NCBI RefSeq assembly: GCF_008386395.1
Contig: NZ_CP043761.1
Location: forward strand, 5,084,001 to 5,148,000
Direction of reading: 5' to 3'
DNA length: 64,000 bases
Source of the DNA: Paenibacillus sp. 37
GTDB taxonomy: Bacteria > Bacillota > Bacilli > Paenibacillales > Paenibacillaceae
The notes below the pieces were generated by a model. That model saw only the letters and a program-made list of their open reading frames with translations, made no database searches and was not told where the DNA came from. A program made the translations under genes and the position numbers. Numbering within the stretch: the stretch's first letter is position 1; the number at the start of each line of letters is the position of its first letter. Of the stretch, positions 16,226 to 24,975 are shown in pieces.

Positions 16226-17410
16226 ATGGAAAAAGAAAATAAGACAACATTGCATACTTATGTGGATGAAGCCATGGACCGCGCGATAAGCGAAAAAAGA
16301 ATCGTAGGAACGGTTGTACAGGTTGCATTAGGAGGGGAACTGACATACAGCCGGGCAGCTGGTTTCGCAGACAGGGAGCAAAAACGTACCATGGCAGAAA
16401 ACACTCTGTTTCGACTGGCTTCCGTAACTAAACCCATTGTGTCCACAGCAGCTCTGGCTTTGGTCTCACAAGGAAAGCTGAATCTGCATGATCCGGTGAC
16501 TCGCTGGCTACCTGCATTCCGGCCCAAGCTTGCCAATGGTCAGGACACCCAAATAACAATTCAGCAATTGATGACACACACCGCTGGCTTGACCTATCGG
16601 TTTTTCCAAGAAGAGCAAGGAACCTATGAACGTGCAGGTATCTCGGATGGAATGGATTTATCTGAATTAAGTCTGGAGGAGAATCTCCAAAGGCTTGCTT
16701 CTGTTCCTCTTATATATGAGCCAGGAGACATGTGGAGGTATTCCATCGCGACAGATGTACTCGGAGCCGTTATTGAAAAGGTAACCGGAATGTCGTTAAG
16801 AGAAGCTGTTCAACTGCTGGTTACTCGTCCACTTCACATGACAGACACTGACTTTGTTGCAGTCGATTCGGATCGATTGACCGCTGCATATGCTGATGGA
16901 TCTGAAGAACCGCGTCTTCTCCATAATCAATTGGAGCAGGTTCCTTTTATTGAAGGGACTGCCGGTTTCCGACTGTCACCCAATCGTGCGAATCGTACTT
17001 CTGCTTACTTGTCGGGCGGAGCGGGTATGGTTGGAAGTACCGGAGATTTTCTTACTTTACTTGAAGCATTGCGACAAGGAGGACAGCCTCTCCTTACAGA
17101 AGCCGTTGCGGCTGAGATGTCTACCAATCAAATCGGTGATCTCGTGATGCCATACTGGCCAGGCAGAGGGTTTGGCCTTGGTTTTACCGTACTTAAAGAT
17201 CCTGCGGCAGCTGGTACAACGGAATCAGCGGGTACGTGGCGAATGGGTGGAACTTACGGCCATTCCTGGTTTGTTGATCCAAAAGAAGAACTTAGTGTTG
17301 CAGCATTCACCAACACGGCACTTGAAGGGATGTCAGGCCAGTATACCACCGATATTTGTGATGCCATCTACGCAGGCATTCGTGAAAGCAAAGGGGCTGC
17401 AAGAATTTAA
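16226..17410 (+). CDS. Serine hydrolase, class C beta-lactamase/esterase VIII fold
   Basis: A 394-residue cytosolic-looking enzyme (no signal peptide). The S-x-x-K nucleophile motif is SVTK (Ser66, Lys69), followed by the Tyr motif in WRYSIATDVLG and a C-terminal GHSWFVDP in place of the KTG box. The Y-S-x pattern in place of the Y-x-N of true class C beta-lactamases, and the lack of a signal, favour a family VIII esterase or D-aminopeptidase-like activity over antibiotic resistance. GAGAGGAAG lies ten bases before the ATG. It is divergent from the Lrp gene and ends at a strong bidirectional terminator. Confidence 0.88.
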   Translation: MEKENKTTLHTYVDEAMDRAISEKRIVGTVVQVALGGELTYSRAAGFADREQKRTMAENTLFRLASVTKPIVSTAALALVSQGKLNLHDPVTRWLPAFRPKLANGQDTQITIQQLMTHTAGLTYRFFQEEQGTYERAGISDGMDLSELSLEENLQRLASVPLIYEPGDMWRYSIATDVLGAVIEKVTGMSLREAVQLLVTRPLHMTDTDFVAVDSDRLTAAYADGSEEPRLLHNQLEQVPFIEGTAGFRLSPNRANRTSAYLSGGAGMVGSTGDFLTLLEALRQGGQPLLTEAVAAEMSTNQIGDLVMPYWPGRGFGLGFTVLKDPAAAGTTESAGTWRMGGTYGHSWFVDPKEELSVAAFTNTALEGMSGQYTTDICDAIYAGIRESKGAARI

Positions 17411-17420
17411 ATACGAATAA

Positions 17421-17448
17421 CCGCCCAATATCATTGGGCGGCTTTATT
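17421..17448. terminator. Bidirectional terminator
   Basis: CCGCCCAAT and ATTGGGCGG form a nine-base perfect stem with loop ATC, followed by CTTTATTTG, between convergent genes. Confidence 0.85.
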
Positions 17449-17466
17449 TGGCGACAATGGTAACAC

Positions 17467-18828
17467 CTACTGTCTGTTACTACTCAAATTTTTCTTTTTA
17501 AAAAGGTAAATCCCCGCAACAAGAATAAACCACACCGGCGTGACAAACAGTGCCACACGCGTATCCTCGGCCAATGCCAGTACCACCAGTACAAATGCCA
17601 AAAACGCTAGGATCAAGTAGTTAGAGAACGGATAAAGTGGCAGTTTGAAGCGGCTGCGACTCGCCAGTTCCGGCTGAGTACGACGATATCGGAGATGACA
17701 GATCACCATGATGCCCCAGACAAAGATAAAACACACGGTTGACACGCTCGTGATCAGCGTAAACACGCCCTCTGGCATGATATAGTTCAGCACAATCGCG
17801 ATCAGAATAACAATCGTGGAGAAAAACAGCGCATTGGAAGGGACTTTCCTCTTGTTCAGTCTTGCAAATGATTCAGGTGCGTTGTGATCCTTTGCCATGG
17901 AGAACACCATACGGCTTGTACTGAAAATGGCACTATTACACGCTGACGCTGCGGAAGTCAGTACCACGAAGTTCACAATGCCTGCAGCAGCCGCAATACC
18001 CACAGCGGCAAACACTTGTACAAACGGACTTTCAGTCGGCACAATGGCGTTCCACGGGTAGATACTCATAATAATCAGCAGTGCGCCAACATAGAAGAGC
18101 AGTACCCGGATCGGGATCTGGTTAATTGCTCTCGGAATAACCTTCTCCGGGTTCTCCGTTTCCCCTGCTGTGAGTCCCACCAGTTCCATGCCTACAAAGG
18201 CGAACACTACCATCTGGAACGATATGATGAACCCATGCAGTCCATTCGGGAACCATCCCCCATGACTCCACAGATTGGTGAAGCTCGCTGGACCCTGATC
18301 CGTTGTAAAACCTTTGAATATCATATATAAACCAACAACAATGAGTGCAAGAATAGCCACGACTTTAATCAGGGCAAACCAGAATTCCATCTCCCCAAAC
18401 AACTTGACCGTTGCCAAGTTCATGATTAGCAAAATGACTAACGCAATTAATCCCGGCACCCACTGAGGTACATTCGGAAACCAGAACTGCGTATACAATC
18501 CAACTGCCGTAATATCAGCCATGGCAATGGAGATCCAGCAGAACCAGTAGGTCCAGCCTGTAATAAATGCCGCCATATTTCCCAGGTAATCACGCACAAA
18601 ATCGACAAAGGAATGATACTGCAAGTTGCTTAACAGCAGCTCCCCCAATGCACGCATGATCAGGAACAACACAACACCCGTAATAATGTAGGCCAGCAAG
18701 ATGGATGGCCCTGTTAGCTGGATCGTTTTGCCTGCTCCGAGAAACAGACCTGTACCGATCGCACCTCCGATCGCCATCAACTGCACGTGCCTGTTCTTTA
18801 ATCCCCTTGTTAACGTTTCTTGCTGCAT
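17467..18828 (-). CDS. Amino-acid permease of the AAT/APC family
   Basis: A 453-residue transporter with 12 helices. The first helix region GAIGTGLFLGAGKTIQLTGPSILLAY and the later EMEFWFALIKVVAI are family signatures of the AAT group (AapA/CycA/RocE/GabP-like), which takes up amino acids by proton symport. The pattern is closest to the D-alanine/D-serine/glycine transporter branch, but substrate cannot be settled from sequence alone. The start is placed at the ATG at 18828, because the longer reading begins at a TTG two codons upstream; a GAGAGTGGTGG stretch serves as a weak ribosome site. The Lrp regulator at 15604 is a plausible controller. Confidence 0.92.
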   Translation of the reverse strand: MQQETLTRGLKNRHVQLMAIGGAIGTGLFLGAGKTIQLTGPSILLAYIITGVVLFLIMRALGELLLSNLQYHSFVDFVRDYLGNMAAFITGWTYWFCWISIAMADITAVGLYTQFWFPNVPQWVPGLIALVILLIMNLATVKLFGEMEFWFALIKVVAILALIVVGLYMIFKGFTTDQGPASFTNLWSHGGWFPNGLHGFIISFQMVVFAFVGMELVGLTAGETENPEKVIPRAINQIPIRVLLFYVGALLIIMSIYPWNAIVPTESPFVQVFAAVGIAAAAGIVNFVVLTSAASACNSAIFSTSRMVFSMAKDHNAPESFARLNKRKVPSNALFFSTIVILIAIVLNYIMPEGVFTLITSVSTVCFIFVWGIMVICHLRYRRTQPELASRSRFKLPLYPFSNYLILAFLAFVLVVLALAEDTRVALFVTPVWFILVAGIYLFKKKNLSSNRQ

Positions 18829-18936
18829 GATCAACCACCACTCTCTTTCTGCACATGCTCTCTACGATGAAAAATAATATTAATCATCATATAATAATCT
18901 GCCCAGAATACATATCCCTCTTTATATATTTTTTTG

Positions 18937-19003
18937 CACAGCAAAAAGGATGTCCCATAAGTCATGGATATGACGGGTGACATCCTCTTTGCTGTGTTAT
19001 TTT
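18937..19003 (+). terminator. Orphan long hairpin, terminator-like
   Basis: CACAGCAAAAAGGATGTC (18937-18954) pairs with GACATCCTCTTTGCTGTG (18979-18996) with one mismatch; TTATTTT follows on the plus strand. No plus-strand gene ends here, so it may terminate an unrecognised transcript or be left over from a lost gene. Confidence 0.5.
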
Positions 19004-19057
19004 GCTTTAATCAACCTGACACACGCTATTCGCTTCCATTTGCCTAGATCTGAGATC

Positions 19058-19150
19058 TAACGAATCACAGAGACGCTAATTCGTCGATTTACTGGAATTT
19101 TTAGGTTCGGAACCCCTCTTATGACGAAATAGCGTTACTGAGGTTCGTTA
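19058..19150. repeat. Hairpin-forming intergenic repeat element with 28-base arms
   Basis: Positions 19058-19085 and 19123-19150 are inverted copies matching at 23 of 28 bases, with ends TAACGAA and TTCGTTA. The 37-base loop contains a smaller dyad GGTTC-G-GAACC. A further GGTTCGTTA occurs at 19192-19200. The arrangement fits a MITE- or REP-like dispersed element; copies of similar TAACGAA...TTCGTTA hairpins are, to my recollection, common in Paenibacillus intergenic regions. Confidence 0.6.
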
Positions 19151-19253
19151 AATCTTGCAACCGTTAATGATCTACCATTTAAGGTGCGGTAGGTTCGTTA
19201 GCAATTGTGCGAGGCGGATTCCCTTTTGAGACAGTTCCTGATTATGTACATGT

Positions 19254-19502
19254 TTACCATACATACCTAAGGAAATATATTAAAATATAAACCAAGCATA
19301 GAACGGAAACGAATAAAAAGGCAATCGCTAATGGTCGATCGTTTTTCCAAATTCGAATCGCATTAGCAACATTAATCATGATTAACGCAATAAAGTTGAT
19401 AACACTGGAATACCATTGAAACGAGTTGAACACGATCATCATAAATCCTATGATCCAGATGAACCAAAACCAAAGTGGAATTTTCAGAAAAAGCTGCTTC
19501 AT
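19254..19502 (-). CDS. Small hypothetical membrane protein
   Basis: An 82-residue protein with three hydrophobic segments (about residues 8-24, 30-48 and 57-80) and a short basic loop IRIWKNDRP between the second and third. GAGGAG lies eleven bases before the ATG. No family was recognised. It sits between the hairpin repeat and a decayed sigK fragment, in low-GC surroundings; it may be real, but no functional evidence exists. Confidence 0.5.
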   Translation of the reverse strand: MKQLFLKIPLWFWFIWIIGFMMIVFNSFQWYSSVINFIALIMINVANAIRIWKNDRPLAIAFLFVSVLCLVYILIYFLRYVW

Positions 19503-19856
19503 TAAGATGTACTCCTCATATATTAAATTGGTCTATGTACAAGATATTCTTCGAAGTAGATATAAATTCCTTTATTTAGGTTATAATCCCAAATAATAAA
19601 TACGATTTAGACCCAATTTCAAGCATCCTCACAGTTAAAAGGGCCCCGATAAAGGCGCCCTCTGGTCTGTTTAGTAATTTCTTTGCTTATCCAATCTGTT
19701 CCGAGGATATCGATCAGTGTAATTTCATTGCCCTCTTTGTCCGTACCAATTTCAGAGAGCGCAGTGTATCAAATTTTCGATCTTCATGCATCCAGCTACA
19801 ATTAATGGGTTCGGAAAGCACCATCGTTTTAACGAACAGCGCTATCTAACCAGCAA
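19503..19856. other. Gene-free stretch with relic sequences
   Basis: This stretch contains a decayed sigK-like fragment (19695-19766) and, at 19808-19845, pieces resembling the hairpin repeat (GGTTCGGAA and TAACGAAC followed by GCTAT). The AT-rich part at 19503-19620 could hold the promoter of the small membrane protein, but no clear boxes were seen. Confidence 0.5.
19695..19766 (-). pseudogene. Decayed internal fragment of a sigK-like gene
   Basis: On the minus strand, positions 19750-19695 encode [18 protein letters not shown], closely matching the same stretch of the intact sigK gene that lies upstream; about 51 of 57 bases agree. Just before it, LRSLK is readable in a different frame and joins the matching region directly, so the roughly 14 codons between LRSLK and IGTDKE in sigK are deleted. 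No start, no DNA-binding region 4 and no continuous frame remain. It is therefore a relic of a partial duplication or of a second sigma gene. Confidence 0.7.
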
Positions 19857-20555
19857 CTATTTTTGCTTATAAAACTCATGATACAGCTTCATTAACGCCC
19901 GCTTCTCAATCCGTGATACATAAGAGCGTGAGATGCCCAGTTCCTTCGCAATTTCGCGTTGAGTTCGTTCTTCCCCGCCCGCTTCCAGGCCAAATCGACC
20001 GATTACAACTTCCTTCTCCCGATCATCCAGGATGTCGAGATTGCGATAAATTTTGCTTTTTTCAATCTTGAGCTGTACCCGATCTACAACATCATCAGCT
20101 TCTGTGCCAAGGATATCGATTAATGTAATTTCATTGCCTTCTTTGTCCGTACCGATAGGGTCGTGCAGGGATACATCTTTGCGTGTTTTCTTCAGGGAAC
20201 GGAGATGCATCAAAATTTCGTTTTCAATACATCTCGCCGCAAATGTGGCCAGCTTCGTGCCTTTGCCTTGTTGAAAACTTTCGATGGCTTTGATCAAACC
20301 AATGGTTCCGATGGAAATCAGGTCTTCCTGATCTTCACCCGTATTGTCGAACTTCTTGACGATATGCGCGACGAGGCGCAGATTGTGTTCAATGAGCAGA
20401 TTGCGAGAGTGGGCATTGCCTTCAGCCATAAGGCGTAAATGTTTGGCTTCATCACCCTCAGCCAGTGGCTGGGGGAACGCATTATTTTTGACATACGAGA
20501 CGAGTAACGTTAACTCTTTAATGAATAGAGCAATTGCGGTAAACAATCCGGGCAC
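19857..20555 (-). CDS. sigK: Mother-cell sporulation sigma factor SigK (with pro-sequence)
   Basis: A 232-residue sigma-70 family factor for late mother-cell gene expression. The hydrophobic pro-sequence (about the first 20 residues, [20 protein letters not shown]) precedes [11 protein letters not shown], the mature start cleaved by SpoIVFB in Bacillus. Region 2 contains [12 protein letters not shown] and [18 protein letters not shown]; region 4 contains [24 protein letters not shown]. The start is the GTG at 20555, because AGGAGGTG precedes it and the N-terminus then matches Bacillus SigK; a longer reading to 20600 is not supported. The gene is continuous, so no skin-type element interrupts it here. 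A decayed partial copy lies downstream. Confidence 0.95.
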   Translation of the reverse strand: MPGLFTAIALFIKELTLLVSYVKNNAFPQPLAEGDEAKHLRLMAEGNAHSRNLLIEHNLRLVAHIVKKFDNTGEDQEDLISIGTIGLIKAIESFQQGKGTKLATFAARCIENEILMHLRSLKKTRKDVSLHDPIGTDKEGNEITLIDILGTEADDVVDRVQLKIEKSKIYRNLDILDDREKEVVIGRFGLEAGGEERTQREIAKELGISRSYVSRIEKRALMKLYHEFYKQK

Positions 20556-20685
20556 AGATGACACCTCCTGCAGTTTTACAACGATCTGGCCTGAGCACAT
20601 GTGGGAACAGGGTCGATCTATTGTATGTAGGCAGAGGCCCAGAAGTGCACGTACACTTGAAAAAGGTGAAGCTTCTGTAGTTATT

Positions 20686-20865
20686 TCACAGGCTCACAGA
20701 GACAATGGAGCCCACCCGCTGAAGCAGGAGAAATTCTTTTTCCACACTTTCGATAAAATACTTCTTTTCACCAAATAGGACAACATCATTCTGGGCTAAT
20801 GAAACATCGCTTTTAAAATAGATCACATTGTCCGTCTCACGGAATGCACCTTTGTAATAGAACAT
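20686..20865 (-). CDS. Small hypothetical protein
   Basis: A 59-residue protein read from the ATG at 20865, chosen because AAGGAG lies about nine bases before it; the reading could extend upstream to 20916 without a ribosome site. The sequence looks like a small beta-barrel (alternating hydrophobic strands such as [34 protein letters not shown]). No family was recognised. It lies upstream of sigK on the same strand but is separated from it by 130 bases. Confidence 0.45.
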   Translation of the reverse strand: MFYYKGAFRETDNVIYFKSDVSLAQNDVVLFGEKKYFIESVEKEFLLLQRVGSIVSVSL

Positions 20866-20988
20866 CCTATTTCTCTCCTTCATGTATCTACCTATGTAAT
20901 TAACTACCCGCTCCATGTGGATCTGCTTCCTTCATGCTAACATATTCTCTCTCATTCATCATGTCATATTCGCACACTAACCAACATA

Positions 20989-21024
20989 AAGCCCCAGTCC
21001 TGTGCAGAACAGAACTGAGGCTGC
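20989..21024 (-). terminator. Terminator of the CE1 esterase gene
   Basis: AGCCTCAGTTCTGT on the minus strand pairs with ACAGGACTGGGGCT around a short loop and is followed by TTTATGTT. It lies about 60 bases past the esterase stop. Confidence 0.6.
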
Positions 21025-21084
21025 ATATCGATATGAATTCCTGTTTCTCCTGTCAATTGCTTCAAGAAGCTAATTCAAATTAAA

Positions 21085-22017
21085 TCATTTGAAGATTCGT
21101 TGAGAGAACTGATACAGTCCACTGTTCCAGACAGATGGTTCGTGTCCACCTACATCCAGATAAAACGTATGCGGAATATTCATGCTACTCAAGCCGTTTT
21201 TGAAGTTCTGGCTGACCCATAACAGACCATCACTTGATCCGCAGGAGATCCACAACAATTTGAGTTGGCTAGCGACTTGTCCCGGGTTGGAAACCAGCTG
21301 TGATACAGATTGCGTATTCGGTGCAGCCGAGAAGGCTCCTACCCAAGCGAAGGTATTCAGATTTTTCAACCCGAAGTTAAGCGACTGCCCACCACCCATG
21401 GACAGACCGGCCAACGCACGACTATTGCGGTCCTTGTACACCGGATAATTGGCTTCGATATGAGGAATCAGATCCTTGAGCAGATCTTGCTCAAACCGTT
21501 CAAACGCAGCCACTTTGTCCGGAGCAAAAATGTCACCGACTGGACGGTCGTCCTTCATGGCACGGCCATTCGGCATGACAACGATCATCTGAGACAACTT
21601 ACCTTCCGAATACAGGTTGTCCAGAATGTTCTTGGGTTTCATTGCGTTAACCCACTCATACTCATCTCCGCCGATGCCATGCAGGAGATACAGGACGTTA
21701 TACTTTTTATTCGGAGAATATCCTGGCGGTGTATACACGGTCGCTTTGCGTGTATTGCCCACCGTTGTGGAGTAATAGGATATCAGATTGGTATTTCCAT
21801 GCGGAATATTGTTTCGATAGCCATCAAAACCCGATGGTGCCGGCACCACCGGAGTGTTAGCCAGAGCATTGTTTGCGTCATTGCTGGATACATTCATAGA
21901 TTCATACGCTGTGTTCTGAGCACCAACCTCGCTGGAATCCGTAGCAAAAGCCATTGTTGGGGCAATCATGGCAACGACTATCGAAAGACTTAAAAGGATT
22001 GAAATACGTTTTTTCAT
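21085..22017 (-). CDS. Secreted CE1-type esterase (feruloyl/acetylxylan esterase family)
   Basis: A 310-residue secreted protein with a Sec signal (residues 1-25, cleavage after AFA) and an alpha/beta-hydrolase domain. LYLLHGIGGDEYEW (110-122) is the oxyanion segment, and GLSMGGG (204-210, nucleophile Ser206) the elbow; GGHEPSVW near the C-terminus carries the catalytic His. The layout matches esterases that remove ferulic or acetyl groups from xylan (XynY/XynZ type esterase domains). The start is the ATG at 22017, after GAGGAGAAATTGAG; the reading could extend nine codons upstream. It fits with the xylan-active GH43 genes at 46.7-50.7 kb, though it is not linked to them. Confidence 0.87.
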   Translation of the reverse strand: MKKRISILLSLSIVVAMIAPTMAFATDSSEVGAQNTAYESMNVSSNDANNALANTPVVPAPSGFDGYRNNIPHGNTNLISYYSTTVGNTRKATVYTPPGYSPNKKYNVLYLLHGIGGDEYEWVNAMKPKNILDNLYSEGKLSQMIVVMPNGRAMKDDRPVGDIFAPDKVAAFERFEQDLLKDLIPHIEANYPVYKDRNSRALAGLSMGGGQSLNFGLKNLNTFAWVGAFSAAPNTQSVSQLVSNPGQVASQLKLLWISCGSSDGLLWVSQNFKNGLSSMNIPHTFYLDVGGHEPSVWNSGLYQFSQRIFK

Positions 22018-22545
22018 CTCAATTTCTCCTCTCAATTTTGTCAAACTTAAGTATGCGTTTCTCGAAGTTTCACTGGAGTACGCTTGATGCTGAAGTTCAA
22101 CTTTTTATAAAGCGGTGAAGCAAGCTTCCTCTCAACCCAAAATTGAAAGCCCTTACAATAAACAGGTTAGATCACCTCCCTTCCCTTCAGAAAAACACTA
22201 AAACATGTAGATTTCACTCTGTTTTCCCGACATAGAATTACTTATATAGTATATTTAAACTTATTTATCCATTTTTTGCAACAATATTTTCATTTCTATC
22301 GATTCAATTCAATGAATCTTAGAGCATCAGAGTTTTTCTTCTTTATCCTCGAATCATAATTAAAAATGTAAAATACTGTTGTTAAATTGAATATTTTACC
22401 TTATTATAGCTTCCATAGGGGGGTGTCTATGAACAATTTCAATAGATTCATAATATTTTTCTTCTGAGAGATATGCTTACGCAAAAGTTTCTCAACGTTT
22501 CGGCCGCCTATATCTCTTGCAACTACTTTATATTCTGGGAGGAAA
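22018..22545. other. 528-base divergent regulatory gap
   Basis: AT-rich, without a long reading frame. Toward the plus-strand gene there is a possible promoter TTGTTA (22379-22384), 17 bases, TATTAT (22402-22407), then GGGGGG and a 12-codon reading frame at 22429-22467 (MNNFNRFIIFFF), then about 80 bases to the next start. Nothing else could be identified. Confidence 0.4.
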
Positions 22546-24909
22546 ATGATGATGTTCAATGTACGCTTGTCGATCAAAAAAGCGTGGGCTTCATTCCTGG
22601 TGATTACATTATTGCTGCCTTTACTTGTGGGGTTATGGCCATCTAATGTCTATGCTGCATCTAACAATGAAGGAAAAATATCCATAACCGCAGATGATGA
22701 GTTCACACTTTTTATAAACGGCAGACAGACGGGAAAAGGCACCGACTGGGCCAAAGCCTATACATTCCCTGTGCCGATTCAATCTGGCATCAATGTGATT
22801 GCGGTTCAAGCGAAGGATATAGGCCTCTATGCGGGACTGCTGGCAGACCTTAGCTACGGAGATGAGAATCTGGTTACGGATTTCAACTGGAAAGTATCTG
22901 AACGATATGTCGAAGGTTGGGAGCAACCCAAATTCGATGATTCGTCATGGTCACGTGCTACTGACTTCGGACGGTATGGCAGTGATCCTTGGAAACAGAT
23001 TAGCGGCATGCCTGAGGAGACCAGTGCACGCTGGATCTGGGCAGGCAAGACCAATGTGGATGCTCCAGTTTCAGAAGCATATTTTCGAATCTCGTTTAAC
23101 GTATCCGAAGATGGACTGGCTATTAGCAGTCCCATTTCTTCTTCCGGTCAATTCGAGCAAGTCGATTATCAGTTAAAACCGACCCAACCCATGCCTGCTT
23201 CCATGGTGAAGAGACTTCCCGTGGTAAATGCCGTCTTTGAAACGGTGGAAGAGAACGGTTCTATAGAACTTAGCACCCAAGAAGCTGCCCAAATCGGTAA
23301 TAACCTAGCTCCTGGTCAGATCTTTCTCGATCAGTCTTCTGCCCGGGCTATCAAAGTTACAAGCGTCAATAGAAGCTCTGGTGGTATGCGGGTAGATTAC
23401 ACCACTCCGGGTGTGGAGGAATTGTTCGATTACTATGATATTCCCGAGCAGGAGGTCTCGTTCGAAGAGCGTAACATCGTCATGCCTGATCCTGAGATGG
23501 TATTGGATAGCAAGGAATGGCTTGTTCAGGAAACCCCCTCCTTGTTAGAGACCGATATAACTGACGATGCTGAAATGCGACAGTTCAACATCGACAACAC
23601 GATTCAAAATGATTTAGATGCAAATATGGACATGCTTGCGGATGCAGAAACAATGGATATCGCTTCCACGGATATCGCACCCATGGATCTGAATGATGTG
23701 AATTCCATGGACATGAATGATACAAACGATATGGATCTGAATGATGTGATTCGTGCTGCTGGAGCAGGTGATTTTGCCAATTGCAAAAAATCCGGCAATG
23801 AGTTTGTCTGTGATTTCAAGAAGGTACTTGTAAATCAACAAAATGCAAACGGTAACAAAGTGTTCGTTGAAGCAGGTGGCAAGCTCACCTTGATTGCACC
23901 CAAAGTTACGGGGAAATACGGATTTTGGGGGAAATATGATCTGAAATTTACTGCTGGTGAGAAAGCCAACATCTATATCAAAGGTGATGCCAAGTTCAAA
24001 AAAGAAGTTAAAGTTCCAATCATGGGCTTCAACATTGGTGCTGGCAACCTCGGAGCCGTATCTGTCGGCGTTTTTCTGGTCATTGGTATTGACGGCAACG
24101 TCACCTTTGAATTTCAGGTCGATCAAGGATACACGGTTACCGCGGGAGTCAAAGGGAAAACACGTGTCTTTATTCCCGTGAAGATCCAGCCTTACAGCAG
24201 TGTGAACAGATATCTTACGGTAACCCATAAAATTGAAGGACAGATCACTGCTTGGGCAGGAGCCAAAGCGGAAGTCGGTCTGAAAATTGCCGGCAAAAAA
24301 ATACTTGAGGTAAGTGTTTTTGCCGGCATTGAAGGCACAGGGAAATGGACAAGCAGCAATAATGTGCCCAGTACCATGTCTCTAAAGATTGATGCTCTCG
24401 TCAAAGGAGAAGGAGCTGTATTTAATAAGTCCTTCAAACTCTTCGAGCTGCGCTGGAATTTGGTGAATCTGGTGAAAACCCCTACCAATCCGGGAACCGG
24501 ACAGAACCTGGCACGAAATGCTGCCATAACGGTAACTTCCACCTATCCCGGGTATTCAGCAGCCAGAATTAATGACGGGGATCGTAACACGGCCTTGGGG
24601 GAAAATTATAGCTGGGCCAATAACCGTAATTCCTCACTTCCCCAATATGTCGTCATTGATTTGCCGGCATCGAGTTCAATCCAACGAATTGATCTGTATA
24701 CCACCCAGGGATACCCGCTTGCCAATTATGATCTGCAATACTGGAATGGCTCAAATTGGGTAAATCTTGTACAGATTACAGGCAATCAAGAGTTAATGCG
24801 TTCACACACATTTTCAGCAGTCAGTACCTCCAAGATCCGTGTCGTAGCGAGTAAAGGTCCTTCCCATCAGTCAACCTATGTGCGAATCAATGAGCTTGAA
24901 ATCTATTAA
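22546..24909 (+). CDS. Large secreted protein with discoidin domain and Met-Asp-rich linker
   Basis: A 787-residue secreted protein with a signal peptide (cleavage after VYA, near 38). Residues 45-185 look like a galactose-binding-type beta-sandwich (TADDEFTLFINGRQTGKG, then WIWAGKTN). Residues 340-400 form an acidic linker with repeated Met-Asp units (DMLADAETMDIAS, MDLNDVNSMDMND). Residues 405-640 are a strand-rich domain with no recognised family, including two Cys near its start (FANCKKSGNEFVCDF). Residues 655-787 form an F5/8 type C (discoidin/CBM32) domain (ITVTSTYPGYSAARINDGDRNTALGENYSW). No catalytic residues were recognised, so a surface-adhesion or carbohydrate-binding role is more likely than an enzyme. 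GGGAGGAA precedes three successive ATG codons; the second or third may be the real start. Confidence 0.8.
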   Translation: MMMFNVRLSIKKAWASFLVITLLLPLLVGLWPSNVYAASNNEGKISITADDEFTLFINGRQTGKGTDWAKAYTFPVPIQSGINVIAVQAKDIGLYAGLLADLSYGDENLVTDFNWKVSERYVEGWEQPKFDDSSWSRATDFGRYGSDPWKQISGMPEETSARWIWAGKTNVDAPVSEAYFRISFNVSEDGLAISSPISSSGQFEQVDYQLKPTQPMPASMVKRLPVVNAVFETVEENGSIELSTQEAAQIGNNLAPGQIFLDQSSARAIKVTSVNRSSGGMRVDYTTPGVEELFDYYDIPEQEVSFEERNIVMPDPEMVLDSKEWLVQETPSLLETDITDDAEMRQFNIDNTIQNDLDANMDMLADAETMDIASTDIAPMDLNDVNSMDMNDTNDMDLNDVIRAAGAGDFANCKKSGNEFVCDFKKVLVNQQNANGNKVFVEAGGKLTLIAPKVTGKYGFWGKYDLKFTAGEKANIYIKGDAKFKKEVKVPIMGFNIGAGNLGAVSVGVFLVIGIDGNVTFEFQVDQGYTVTAGVKGKTRVFIPVKIQPYSSVNRYLTVTHKIEGQITAWAGAKAEVGLKIAGKKILEVSVFAGIEGTGKWTSSNNVPSTMSLKIDALVKGEGAVFNKSFKLFELRWNLVNLVKTPTNPGTGQNLARNAAITVTSTYPGYSAARINDGDRNTALGENYSWANNRNSSLPQYVVIDLPASSSIQRIDLYTTQGYPLANYDLQYWNGSNWVNLVQITGNQELMRSHTFSAVSTSKIRVVASKGPSHQSTYVRINELEIY

Positions 24910-24922
24910 AACAACATACCCA

Positions 24923-24965
24923 AAAAGCCTCAGCTCCTGGTTACACAGGATGGCTGAGGCTTTCT
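24923..24965. terminator. Bidirectional terminator
   Basis: AAAGCCTCAGC and GCTGAGGCTTT form an 11-base perfect stem, with flanking A and T runs, between convergent genes. Confidence 0.85.
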
Positions 24966-24975
24966 TGACATCTGT

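Noticed and set aside
16226..17410. True beta-lactamase resistance gene
   Set aside because: No signal peptide, no Y-x-N, and no K-T-G box; the motifs fit family VIII esterases better.
19857..20555. Possible skin-like element interrupting sigK
   Set aside because: The sigK reading is continuous from pro-sequence through region 4, so nothing is inserted in this copy.
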